Shown one piece after another: positions 10,834-27,826 of a stretch of DNA of 64,000 nt. Positions within the stretch are counted from its first letter, which is position 1, and each line of letters begins with the position of its first letter. The notes beneath the pieces are model-generated. The model was not told where the DNA came from. It made no database searches and saw only the letters and a list, made by a program, of their open reading frames with translations. The stretch comes from Ramazzottius varieornatus (lineage: Eukaryota; Tardigrada; Eutardigrada; Parachela; Ramazzottiidae), in contig BDGG01000006.1 of assembly GCA_001949185.1 (NCBI GenBank), positions 850,827 to 914,826 on the forward strand, read 5' to 3'. The translations under genes and the position numbers were made by a program.

Positions 10834-12495
10834 CTAAGAAGAGCAGGGCTGCTTGAATCGAGAATCGCTGTTTACATCCGGGCTCACAGGATCCGTCTGG
10901 GGGCACCACCCAAAACAACATGGAGGTTTCGGGATTCTGTTCTTTTCCGTCTCCGAAAAGTAGTAGCAAGTCTTCAACAACAAACCAACGGGAAACGGGA
11001 AGTCCTTGACACGGAGGTACATCTTCTTCCTCAGCAGAGTGAATTCTCCTTCCTTCAGGCCATCTCGCTCTTCCTGGGTCAAGCACGGTTCGTAGGAGAA
11101 CGAGTTACCTTTCATGGCTATCTCCCCTTGAGCATTCAAAGTTTCCCATTCTTTGTGGACGACAGTAGGGTTGTCCATCCTGCAAAGGTTGTGCTAGCAA
11201 TAATATCCCGAAACAAAAAAAAGTTGGGACGTCGGCAATGGACTGAACAAGATCGTCATATCAAGTGGCGCAAGGTTTTACTGTTAATGACTGGTAAACT
11301 GCGCATGTCCAGATCGTTATTAGAAGTGGCGCACGCTCCCTTCGCTTGTGGCTAAAAGTGTGCCCCACTTGGAAAAAACGATTATGTACAAGTCGTTTCT
11401 CACGTCTCCGTTCAATAGGTACTCTGTATTAATACGTTTCTTACTTTGTGCGAAGATCTTCTAGGAGGGCTCTGTCAGCTGCCACTTCCGACAAAGTCAG
11501 GACCTCCAGACACTTGCTCAGCCAAGTTACCTGGTCAGGCGGGTACTGCCAAACTGCTTGCTTCCAGCTTGCGATCAGAGGAACATAGAAGCTAGAACCA
11601 ACGTTATAATACTCTCTCCTGTTTACCAAGACCCCAGCTGTACGTCGAGTAACAATCCCAATGAAACGGGAAACGAGTGGCGAGACCGATCTCGAAGGTC
11701 ATCTTGGTGGTGGGACCGAAGGTCAACTTGGTGACAGGAAACTTTACGTGGATGTTGTGGTCCAGCGCCAGCGACGCCATGTTACCTATGTGACTCCAGT
11801 ACAGACGCAGGTTGACGAAAGTGACCGATTGAACGGTGTCCGGACCCAGGTTCAGGACACCGCCGAGGTAGTCGAGGAAGAACTGAGTGTCAGAAAGTCC
11901 TGGGTTGAAGACTTCCTCTGCAATTGCCGTCACGTTGTATACGACGAAGTTACGGACTTGTTTGTGATGTAGAATCCAATCGAGGAAGAGGTGTTGCAGG
12001 TTCGAAGGGAAAGCCTTGTTCAAGCGTTTCTCGAGGGGGAAACGACCAACGCCGCCGACGATGCCATAAAGTCCAAGATCACCGTCTTGGTGTCAACCGT
12101 GACCATTCGAGGGAAGAAGTTGGACTGGTTGAGTGGAGTAGGAGGGTTGGCTGAGTCGGTGTTGTTCCAGAAGCGCATGTCGCGGGCACGAAGGTACAAG
12201 GCGGAAGTCATCTGCGGGCCTTAGTTATCGATTGCTGCCACTGCTTGCAGACTCTGTAAAAAAGGGAGTATAAATACAAGGGAAGTTCAGCACTTCAAGA
12301 AATCGGAATCATGGAAACTTACCTGCGGTATTTGACGCGTTGAAGATTAGGATTATGCGCGAGGATGCCTTGGATGACTGCGGGAGGACTTTCCTTCCAT
12401 AGCGTGGTGGATCCGACCAATTCCGGTTCAGCTTCCTTCGCAGCTGGGGCCACACCCGTCTTCTGGCGCTTGATAGCAGGCTTCTGACAGGCCAT
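10834..12495 (-). pseudogene. Unrecognised multi-exon gene with broken reading frames
   Basis: Coding-like sequence starts at 12495 (MACQKPAIKRQKTGVAP; donor at 12323) and ends with an exon 11179-10834. The middle reads RARDMRFWNN, TVDTKTVILDFMASSAALV, FPSNLQHLFLDWILHHKQV, YLGGVLNLGPDTVQSVTFVN and PPDQVTWLSKCLEVLTLSEV. Three faults interrupt it: an in-frame TAA near 12226 just before MTSALYLRA, a frame change near 12030 and another near 11680. No intron of normal size repairs them. The short N-terminal part followed by leucine-rich stretches loosely recalls nematode-type F-box/FTH proteins, but I do not recognise the family. The neighbouring UBE2Z and mitofusin frames are clean, so decay is likelier than poor sequence. 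Confidence 0.5.
11225..11400. repeat. Foldback hairpins inside the unrecognised 10.8-12.5 kb gene
   Basis: Two hairpins in a row (CAAGTGGCGCAAGG..ACTGCGCATG, then AAGTGGCGCACGCTCCC..GTGTGCCCCACTTGG) fill the intron before the last exon. Confidence 0.7.
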
Positions 12496-13059
12496 CTTTT
12501 CTCAGCTCTCTACAAACGAACTCTCGCTGGAAGAAAAAAGACTCGCAGTAGACTTTACAGAACTTGGCAGATGGGAAACTAAAAATTCAAAATGGCAAGA
12601 CAGCCTCATCCGGAACGGCGGAACCTCTGTTTCGGTTCTTTTGTTCGAAAAGTAAGGTCGATCGGTCCAACCCGAGCCGAATCTTCTGTTCATTTGCTTC
12701 TGTGTTTCCTATTTCTCCAGTAGACTTTATTGATTTGCCAAGCAGTTTGCGATAATATCAATCAAATACACACGACTGACACGAGCAAATGGAGAACCTT
12801 GAGTGACAAGGAAACAAAACTAGAAGATAAGAGATAACAAAGAGCATTCAGAATAAATATTAGATAAACAGTTATAAATATTAAGAAACACCAAAGGAAA
12901 AAGAGAACACGCGAGGGCCGGTCTGTCAAAATGGACAAGATACCAGGCCAAACAACCGTGACGAAAAGGGTCACGCACAGAAACTCCAGTCAGAACCTTT
13001 TCTTCACACGACAACAGGTCAAATGCTAAATTAATCAAGAGAAAAGACCGCAAGAAGGC
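12496..13059. other. Intergenic stretch upstream of the 12.5 kb gene
   Basis: AT-rich sequence between the start of the decayed gene and the 3' end of mitofusin. Nothing recognisable in either strand. Confidence 0.4.
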
Positions 13060-16000
13060 TCAGCGAACTTCCTCGTCCCCCTTCGAAGCGATATACTGAT
13101 CCCAGAAAGACTGTAGTTGCGCTTCTAACCACACTGATTTCGTCCTACGAAAACAAGGAATAATATTGCACATTTGAAGGTCAAAAAGCCCTTCGAAGAA
13201 AGAAGCGTCTGAGCGAGCAAACTCGGCAAGATCGTTTTCCCATGTGGCGCACGCATCCAGCCAATAACAACTAAGACGTGAGCCACTTGGGCACCCCACA
13301 GAATCGTTTACACAAGTGGCGCATGCTATCCGTTACTACCTCTGAAACCGTGCGCCACTTGGGAAAGCAATCTTGCCGGGCTGGTTGTCAAGCTCCCATC
13401 TATTCAGAAACTCACTTCATGGATCGGGACTGGTTCGTCACCTCATCCAAGGCTTTTAGCTCATTCTGCAACGTGGCTATTCTCTCCGAGAGTTCCGTGG
13501 TAGATTCATCGGCCATGCGCATCAGTTCACCATACACCAAGTTGAGCTCGCTGGAAGAAACAGAAGACCATCGCTGGAATTAGTAATGGTTGCAAAGAGA
13601 ACGAAAGCGGATGGACTCACTCCTGAACTTGATGAGCTCCACCTGTGGCAGTAGGGTGAATGAGGCTGGCCAGTTGAGGTCTCACATACTGTACAAACTG
13701 ATTCTTGAAGACCCGTCGGCGTGTCCGGAAGTGCCAGGCTAGCCGCTCAGCTCCGTAAAGGAAAGCGTAACCGGCAGCTGCACCCGCCAGAACCCTCCAG
13801 CCAATACTCCTCCACACCTACATCAAATGAAGATAAGATAAGAAATCGACATAAAATGGCTCGCCATAAAACGTAAGCTGGGCAATTAAGCTCGTCCAAA
13901 TAGTTTTCCCAAGTCGCGCACGTTCTCGGTGTTATTAGCCAAAGGCGTGCGCCGCTTGCAGAAGCAGTCTTGTCGGGTTTGTTTGTCTACGCTCTAGATC
14001 GACGAGACAAGAAACGACTTAGTTACTTACCAAGAAAGCAACAGCCCCCGTGCCGATGCCGCATTTGGACAAGATGGCCGCCAGTTCCACCGCATCCAGG
14101 TTCTGTACAGTCCCCGTTGCCACTTCCGACCCGCCACTTGATATGGGCATGCTGGACTGGTAAGTGGACCGTACATCGACCATATCACCTTCACCGGACT
14201 TCCCACTCACCACCGACTGCTGTGTCTGCAGGACGACCCTTGACGTTGGTGGTTGGTCACTCCTTGTCATCTACAACCCCGACACCAAACACCGTTGAGA
14301 TGCACTCGAATATTCTGGTCGACAAAAGAACAAAAGGATCTCGGCTGAAAAACTCGCCAAGATTGCTTTCAATATCTCAAGTGGCACGTTTTCAGCCAGT
14401 AACAGTGACAGCGTGCGCCACTTGGGAAAAAAGGACTCGAGAAGATAGTCTTCCCTATAGTGGCGCTCGTTCGCGGTGTAATTGGCCGAAAGCGTGCGCC
14501 ACTTGGGAGAACGATTCTTGGCGCGTTTGTCGCCGAGGTTCTAAATGAGGAACTTACGGGAAATGATGGTATGAGACCGAAGGTGCCCAAACGTCGCATC
14601 TCACTTCGACTAAGTATCAGCCTCCCCAGTCTCTGGAAACCTAGTGAGAAATGAAACGTCAGGTCCTCCTGGAAGCCTACACAGTGCTGAGGGATGCTCA
14701 GGTGGGTCTTTAGAGCGAAGCGGGGCCGACGGTGAAGCGGAGCGAGCTTGACGTCGCGAACTTGTTCAGGCAGCAATCCACCCAAACGATCTACACAACG
14801 GAGAACATTCTGGTTAGGTGATGTGACAATTGGGGAAAATCTTGGGAGCTGGACTAACGGACGCCACAAGACTGCTTATCCCAGTGGCGCACCTTTTCAG
14901 TGTTACCATCTGGAAAAGTGCGCCACATGGAAAAACGATCTGGTCAGTTCGTTTGCCGAGCTACCATTCCAAAAACGGAAGGCTGACTTACTTAGCATCT
15001 CTTGCTGGAGAACGTCGACGGCGTTGTTGATCGGTACAGCACAGCGAGCTTCAAAGTTCCGCAGGAAGGTATTTTCGAAAGCAATGTACAATCCCTGCTT
15101 GTACATCTCCATCTGATCCGGTGTGGTAGGCCACGTCTTCCCGTAGGACTCAACCGTCGTGGGAAGTTTTGCTAATTCTTCTTTGAACCCTCTCACGATC
15201 TAACGACAAAGATGGCCCATTACAATTTTCCACAGTGACCCGAAGAAAATTTTTTAACCATCCTTTCGAATCGCATCATTTTCGGGAAAAACTCCAATCT
15301 TACCTCCTCGGCTGCTTTGCGGCAGAGACCATCGACCTTTTCCTTGTACTCATTCTTCAGACTTTGATAATGAGTGCTTTTCATCTGTAACACGGACTCC
15401 TGCCGTCTCTTTTCATCACCCTGGGTATTTCTGCAAAGGACAAACTTTCTGGTCAGAAAATATTACTTCTTTGCTTGCTGGTCCTGACAACGTAAAGCAC
15501 CGTAAAGTACTGGCGGTATCAAAGACCGTTTCCAGCAAGCTGCGCATGCCTTTGACGATCTCTTTGCCTTGTGTGGTGTGATGTTCGAACTTTGTTCGGA
15601 CAGCAGACTCCGACAGCGTCTCTTGAAACTTCCTCTCGAACGTCTCGAAATCCTGCATGCGCATCAGGTACCCTTCCGGAAACATTCCCGCTACAAACAA
15701 ACACCCACTTATTCTGCTACACCTTCACATCACAGAACGAAGCAAAAGTCTTACGATTAACAGGTTCCCCTTTCTCCCTCTTCTGGTAAGTCAGCAACAC
15801 TTCTTTAGCCGACACAAAGTACACTCTTTCCAACGCTTGTTCCCGTGATATCCCTGCCAGTTCCTTGTTGAGAAACTCTAGGTTCCTTGCTAAATGTTGT
15901 TGTCGAACCTAAAGAGGAAAACAAAAAACAGAATTAGTATTTGGCAGCTCGGCAAACAAAGTAGGCAAGACTGTTTTTCCAAAAAGCGCACGTTTACGGT

Positions 16001-17565
16001 GTCGTCGGCTTGACGCGTGCGCCACTTGGGAAAAGGATCTCGGCAAGTTCTCAAGTGGCGCATGTTTTCATTGTTGTTGGCCGAGAGTATGCACCACGTG
16101 GAGGAACGAGCTTGTCGAGTTCCTAAATGGCGCACATTCCCAGCTAATATCACTGGAACCATGCGCCAATCGAAAAGACATTCCTCGCGACTCCCGAGCT
16201 TGTTTGCTTGCGTCCCATTTGGTCCAAAATCAGAAATGTTTAATATTTCTCACTTCTTCCATGTATTCAGGTTCGTTCGCCGAAGCATCCCACCGGTTGT
16301 TCAGTATGAAAACGTTGGGTTTCGATAGTTTTGAAGCTACTTTGTGGAAGAAGTTCTTCTCGGCTTGCATGAGGGTCGATTCGGCGTTGGCCACCAGGAC
16401 GAAGACGTCGGCGTCCAGACAGTACTTATCGATCCATGTGTCCGTGTCCGGCGTCACATCGATCCCCGGACTGTCCACAAGCACGACATCCTCCCTCAAC
16501 AGGAAGCACTTGCTCTTCGGCCAGGCTAATCTCACCAGACTCTCTTCCGACAGATGCTCTCCACTCAAGGCGTGCGAGAGACTAGTGACGGACTGCAAAA
16601 ACATATTGACAATGCCATATTGTCATGTCAAATCAGTCAAGTCGCAATAACGCCTTATGTCATGCCATACGTTCAATGACGTGTCTTCAAAATAGAAACC
16701 AGAGTGCTCCTCTATGTAAGTTCATCAAAGCTGAACCCTGGTTTCTACTCATGCGTGACCGAGCGGCTATTTTTACGATAAGTAAACAAAACACGCCGGA
16801 AATAGCTCCGCTGTCCTTGTACCTTGATACCATAACGTTCCGTAGAGCCTTCTTTCATCGCGTAACCTTCAACGTCGTCTGTACCTTCAACCTGGATGAA
16901 GCAGTTGGTCGTGTGCCCGATCCCGGAAGGAAGAATGCGATCGCGCAGCATGGCGTTGATGACCGTGCTCTTCCCGTTGCTCGTTCTGAAAATATCAAAC
17001 TAAACCTCAGTGCAAGCTCGAATAGAAGTAACCCAGCAAGCCACAAGTAAATCGAAGGGTACGTGAAATGCAGACAAGGAAGGTAATTTACCGCCCGAAG
17101 AAGACGACTTTCATGTGATCCCTCTTCACCATTTCCGAAATTCCTCGAATTTTTCCATGGCGTTTCTGCACGTCCTCCACCAAGTTTAAATCTACTGGGA
17201 TGATGCCACTACTGATTCCTGTGAAGAAAACCAAGAGTTCAATCAGGATGAATGGAGCCACGATTTTTCAAGATGAACCGAGACTCACTTTGGAGGAACG
17301 AAGTGCTCTCTTTGACTTGACTGTCCAACTCGGCGAATATTTCGTTAATTTTTTTCTTGGCTTGAGAAAAGATGCGCAGAGGGCTGCCAGCTCCCGGCGA
17401 TCCCTTGGCCCCAGCAATATGCTCTTCTTGTATCCGTATCAGGTTGTCCATCTTGGTCGGAGTGTCGAAGACGGCGTCACCGCGCTCTCGCGCATTGTCC
17501 GTGTTGGCATGAGACGCTGAACGATGCAAAAAGCCCGACATTTTACCGGCGCCCGAGTTACTCAT
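13060..17565 (-). CDS. MFN: Mitofusin (outer mitochondrial membrane fusion GTPase)
   Basis: About 13 exons; the first are 17565-17289, 17218-17092, 16985-16823 and 16592-16254, the rest lie near 15905-15750, 15690-15505, 15430-15304, 15200-14990, 14790-14560, 14270-14035, 13817-13620, 13555-13420 and 13145-13060. The start [12 protein letters not shown] is followed by [17 protein letters not shown], the helical lead-in of mitofusins. The dynamin-type GTPase shows G1 [17 protein letters not shown] split by an intron, then [11 protein letters not shown]3 [10 protein letters not shown] and G4 [10 protein letters not shown]. Later come a helical bundle, [12 protein letters not shown], and the membrane pair region ([20 protein letters not shown]), ending in a heptad-like C-terminal helix. 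It tethers and fuses outer mitochondrial membranes. Several introns carry foldback hairpins. One gene is seen here; MFN1 versus MFN2 does not apply outside vertebrates. Confidence 0.92.
13195..13405. repeat. Foldback hairpins in a mitofusin intron
   Basis: Two units in a row: outer arm GAGCGAGCAAACTCGGCAAG, stem ATGTGGCGCACGCATCC / GACGTGAGCCACTTGGG, then CAAGTGGCGCATGC / CCGTGCGCCACTTGGG and right arm ending CAAGCTCCCAT. Confidence 0.75.
13885..13995. repeat. Foldback hairpin in a mitofusin intron
   Basis: Left arm GGGCAATTAAGCTCGTC, stem CAAGTCGCGCACGTTCTC with GGCGTGCGCCGCTTGC, loop GGTGTTATTAGCCAAA and right arm CTTGTCGGGTTTGTTTG. Confidence 0.72.
14345..14540. repeat. Double foldback hairpin in a mitofusin intron
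   Basis: Stems CAAGTGGCACGTTTTC / GCGTGCGCCACTTGGG and TAGTGGCGCTCGTTCG / GCGTGCGCCACTTGGG lie one after the other between two coding exons. Confidence 0.75.
14870..14975. repeat. Foldback hairpin in a mitofusin intron
   Basis: Stem CAGTGGCGCACCTTTTC / GAAAAGTGCGCCACATGG with right arm GTTCGTTTGCCGAGCTACC. Confidence 0.75.
15945..16205. repeat. Triple foldback hairpin in a mitofusin intron
   Basis: Three hairpins follow each other: AAAAGCGCACGTTTAC / GACGCGTGCGCCACTTGGG, CAAGTGGCGCATGTTTTC / GAGTATGCACCACGTGG and AAATGGCGCACATTCCC / AACCATGCGCCAATCG. The left outer arm is CAGCTCGGCAAACAAAG. It is among the longest arrays of the family in the window. Confidence 0.75.
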
Positions 17566-19210
17566 GGACTAGTCAGAATACCACGCATCAAAGGCCACAT
17601 TCGACACGGACGACACCACAAAATATAAACTGAAAAACAGAAAACATACGAGGTACAGGATAAAATAAGTCGCGAAGTACAAAGTCAGAAACGCTCATCT
17701 CGATTGATTGTTGATCGCATGGTACAAATCGTGCCAAATTTCGTCATCCCAAAGAAAGCTAAACAGGATCGGGAACGACACCATTTCCGTACGGTTTTTC
17801 GGATCAAACAATCTCCAAGAACTTACCTTGGCGGAAATAAAGCTGCTGTGCCAAAATTGTAAAAGCAGTCCACAAAATCGAGAGGCTTGTCACATCACCA
17901 CAAGCTTCCACAATCGTTTCCCGGACGCGAAGTCTTGGCGCGATGGCTGCGAGACTGAAATCGGGGGTAGTACCGCTACTACAAACAGATCAGCACAGAT
18001 GAAACGACACCTACTTGGCAACAATAAGGATCAAATGATGCGAAAAGAAGATCGTGGTGGTGACGAAAGGAAACTCGGGAAATCCGTCTTCCAGAAGGAA
18101 AATAATGAAGACAGGAACATCCCCGATGAACCGACGCATCTTCGATGGCAATCAGTGCACAATGCACATATTATGTGCGCTCTGCGCTTTGTTTGTTGCG
18201 CATTACTTGTGCGTTCTGTATTTGGGCCAATCAGATGGCTAAGATAACGAAGACGGAGCGAAAGGGAGGTACTGCTCTCTACGGATCCGTTACTCAAAAG
18301 AGTATATAAAGCCAGAATTTCGGATTTTCCAGTTGATACTTTGATCTTATTTGATCGGACATGCTTCTGGGCTATCCGAGATGACGATGAAGACAGATAT
18401 CTGAGCCCCTGGGCAATGATGGTATTCTCAGATTTTACACTACAAATGGTTCGATGATGTGAGCTTCAAAATCCTTGAGCTTCAAGGAGAAGCGAGCTGA
18501 AAGGGGAAGTCTGACGAACAGTCTGTGCTCCTCGCGATGAACGAAACGTCTGAGCGAACCTCCTTGTTTTCCTCCAGATCATCCCGTGTATCTAGCAGCT
18601 ATGGTTTTACTGTTTTTCAGGTACTGCGAAACAGGACAACTTCTCGGCAAAGCAGGAAAATGCGACAAGGTTGGTCGTGACCGTCATCTCGAGTAGCGCA
18701 CATTGTCAGTGTCACTGTTCGGCAGCGTGCGCCAGTTTGGAGAACGATTTTGTCGAGTCCCGAAGTGGCGCACGCTTCTAGTGTTATTTACTGGACGTGT
18801 GATCCGGTTGGGAAACGATCATGTTCAGGTCACCTGCCAACCTCCCAGTTTTAGGAGCTAGAACCGTACGGTGGTTAGGCAGTCGGTCACGTGTGTGATG
18901 CTTACGCTTGCGTTAGTTTCCGGATTTTTACGCAGTATTTTTTTCCACGCGAGATGCAAACGGCAGTTCGCCCGTGCATAGAAAATTGACAACACACAAG
19001 CGTCTAGAGTTCCAGAAAAAGAGGAGGTAGTAAAGTTATTGCATAAACAGCTGCAGGACAAGCAGGTAATTTGGATTGGCCATCAAGAGTCAGTCAAAAT
19101 AAAGGTCAACAATAAAACAACAAAAACAACAAGCCTATTTACATCATAAAAGTTGAACAAAAGATCAAACTGGATAGAAAAGCAGGACAGCTGCACTTGA
19201 GTTTCTAAAA
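17566..19210. other. Intergenic stretch upstream of mitofusin, with a double foldback hairpin
   Basis: No gene recognised. A TATA-like string (GTATATAAAGCC) lies at about 18302, preceded by repeated TGTGCGC/TTGCGC words near 18160-18215, but no coding exon follows that I can support. Two foldback hairpins occupy about 18655-18850 (GAGTAGCGCACATTGTC / GCGTGCGCCAGTTTGG; GAAGTGGCGCACGCTTC / ACGTGTGATCCGGTTGGG). The mitofusin promoter should lie in the first few hundred bases above 17565. Confidence 0.45.
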
Positions 19211-25010
<5,800 letters not shown>

Positions 25011-25732
25011 TACGCCAATCAATGTGACAGGTCATCCACAGTGCAGGACATCTGTTAGTGCCAGGTATGATAAGGAATTTTACGACATCAGATAGAGTCG
25101 TAAACGAGAGCGAACTTCATCGATCGAAGAATGGAGAATTAGACTGATGACCGTCAGACCGTGAATGAAAAATCAATTCAGCTGAACAAAAGTCGATTAC
25201 CCAATCAATCAAGCGGCGAACAAAAAAGTCTAGACTTTAGACAGTCAGGATCGATCCCAAGGGACCAGGGTCCAGGGATGAGGGTTTCCGGTCGCATTTG
25301 ATAATCCGTACAAAACTTCCTTTGTTGATGAGGAAAATTTTCACGAATCAAAATTCCGTCTGCCTTCTGCGATATCACGGAAATAAGAGATTCGAAACTG
25401 CTTCGGAGCCAGGTTGAATGGCCGAGGGAAGACTAGAGAGCAAGGGATCATCAAAATGTCAGTCACGCTGTCGAGGCGTGGGCCTTGTGTTGATTGACAT
25501 CTGGCAGTCTTGCGGCCACACTCAAATTAGGACTAGTACCGGTTGATTGACGATGCACTGTGTTACCCCTTGATTGATGGTCTCTCACAACACGGAAGTA
25601 GCTCCAGGAATCAAGAGCCGAAAAACTGACCCGCAGAAGTAGTTACTCCAAATTGCATCACAGAGTTTTCGGCTAGCCATGCAAACTGAGGTAAAGAACA
25701 ATTGAGAATCTTTGTGAACGTCGAACAAAATC
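25011..25732. other. Intergenic region upstream of OGT
   Basis: Separates the start of OGT from the stop of FPGS (same strand). No gene seen. Its part nearest 25011 should hold the OGT 5' UTR and promoter; no clear TATA box was found. Confidence 0.45.
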
Positions 25733-27826
25733 TCATAGAACATTTTCCAAGGTTGGATCTAAAACGGACAAGACAGCACCAACCAGATGCAAACTTCCAG
25801 TCACCAGAATCTCCACTTTACCATCATTATTCTCTGCAAAATCCTCCAACCAAGCTAGAGTGTCTTTGACACTATCAAAACATATGGCTTCTGCAACAGA
25901 ATCTTTCCGCTGCTTTACGCCGTTCAACTCCTCCCAAAGAATCTTCTGTTTTCCACAGCGAGCCAACTGCTGGTCCCTGTTCACCGTGAAGTTCGCTTGG
26001 TCCGACGCTGCATTCACTTTCACCACTTCCAGAATATTTGGACAAAACAAGGCTACATTAAAACCACAATTTATCAGAGGTGACAAAAGATCTTCGATTT
26101 TCCTATCAGCCGTCGAATTAAATATCAATACTTTTTTGGAGTCTTTCGAAAGAGCCGACTTTCGGAACCATCCGGCACAGAACGCCACACTTTCTTTCGT
26201 GTGAGCGCCATCTATGAAAAAGTCTAGATTCTTTTGGGAGAAGCGGTGAAATCTTCCGGGCCATCGGCATTCTTTCAAGGCTGTGCGTAGAGCGGAAGTG
26301 ACCAGAAACGGTTCACATTCTTCCACCTTTGAACTTTGCTCGAACCGCAGATTCTCCTTCTGGTTTGGTACTTCGTTTTCTGAACGGGAGTGTGCGTGAG
26401 GCTTCTGTGTTCGTTCTAACCATATTCGACAAAGCTGCAAAGCAAGGGAAGCGTTCCATTCTTGGACGGGGCCTTCGAGACCTAAATCAATGGGAATGTT
26501 ATCTTCAGTTGGGTATTGATTGAGCTGTGGAACGACGTAGAGCGGACAGCTGAGAGATTCGGCGTGTTTCTGGAGAACCATCATAGCTTCTTCGGGCTGG
26601 CGAACTGTGACAGCGGGGACGCCAGGCTTGAAGATGCCCGCTTTGTGTCGAGCGATCTCGGGTAGTGTCTCACCGAGAATGCTCATGTGGTCGTAGCCCA
26701 ACGAGGATACACCACAGACGGTGGGGTGCTTGATTACGTTCGTGCTGTCGAAGGTTCCTCCGATGCCCACTTCCACCACGGCCACATCCACCTAGCAAAA
26801 GAAACACCCGTGCAGGAAAACATTGTCGAAAAACGTCCCAATGAATGTTGGGTAATGAGAATAATATGACATGTCCGTAACACACATGACATTACTAGTT
26901 TACACCGATACTTTCCCTCAGTGCTCACGATTACGCCACGGAAATGAATGAGCTGACTGTTACTAACACCCAACGAACAAGCTAACCGATGACGTAATGC
27001 GCTGATTTAATCTTTTTGACGCCACCGGAAGTCAAACATTAGTGGATTTTTCGTTCAGCTCTCGGCAGAGAGCTCTCTGCTACAGTACCTTTTCTTGCAG
27101 GAACACGTAGAAGGACATCACGGTCAAGAACTTGAAGTACGGTGGCATCTCTTCGGGTTGACATCCATCCCGCAAGGCATCATGAACGTCCCAGAAGTAC
27201 CGCGTGAAGACATCTTCGGCCAACGGAACGCCGTCAAGTCGTATCCTTTCTCGAACGGCGACAAGGTGCGGAGAACTGAAGAAGCCCGTCCTGTACCCGG
27301 AACGTCGGAGTAGGCTTTCCGTGAAGGCACAAGTCGAGCCTTTCCCTTTGGTCCCACTGACGTGGATAATGTTCAACCTATCCAAATCCACTGGCTACAA
27401 ACCGTTGCACCTTCGTGAGAAAATGCAGATGAAATCCAGAGAATATTCTTACACTCCTTACTTCGATGTTTATGATCCGTACGAGCTTTTCCATCCAGGG
27501 AATATTCTTGTTGGCGTTGACATCCCTTTCCTTCCGCGCCTTCTCGATGGTCTGTGCGTTGCTCTGAAGCCCGTTCAGCGCCGCGATGGCGTCCTGGAAG
27601 AGCGATTTGTGTATAATAAACTCCCAAACAATCAACCATATGACCGTTTTACCTGATAAGTCCTGGATTTCCTCATTGTTGTGGCAGCTGCTGTGCTCGC
27701 TTTCCGTGATAGGAAGCAAAACAAATCATTCTTTGCGTAACCTAGAAAGTCTGGTAGGACCAGGCTTTCGATTATATCACCATGAATGCCGAGAAGGCGC
27801 TTAAACTGCCGTTTGGAAAGAGCCAT
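25733..27826 (-). CDS. FPGS: Folylpolyglutamate synthase
   Basis: Four exons (27826-27653, 27593-27462, 27394-27089, 26791-25733) join in phase to 556 residues. It adds glutamates to folates so that they stay in the cell and bind folate enzymes. Motifs: TYQDAIAALNGLQSN at the start of the enzyme, the ATP-binding loop NIIHVSGTKGKGSTCAF, FFSSPHLVAVRERIRLDG, FLTVMSFYVFLQEK, VDVAVVEVGIGGTFDSTN, GVSSLGYDHMSILGETL, KAGIFKPGVPA, WPGRFHRF and FFIDGAHTKESVAFCAGWF of the Mur-ligase-like C domain. The ~58 residues before the core could be a mitochondrial leader, with an inner Met (MRKSRTYQ) serving a cytosolic form, as in vertebrates; that is inference. An upstream ATG at 27844 is also in frame. Unlike its neighbours, no foldback hairpin sits in its introns. 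Confidence 0.93.

Noticed and set aside
13195-16205. Regularly recurring short repeats resembling a CRISPR-like array
   Set aside because: Copies are palindromic, irregularly spaced by kilobases, diverged and placed in introns of an animal gene; this is a foldback repeat family.
18298-18660. TATA-like string with possible downstream gene
   Set aside because: No coding exon, splice sites or polyadenylation signal could be linked to it.
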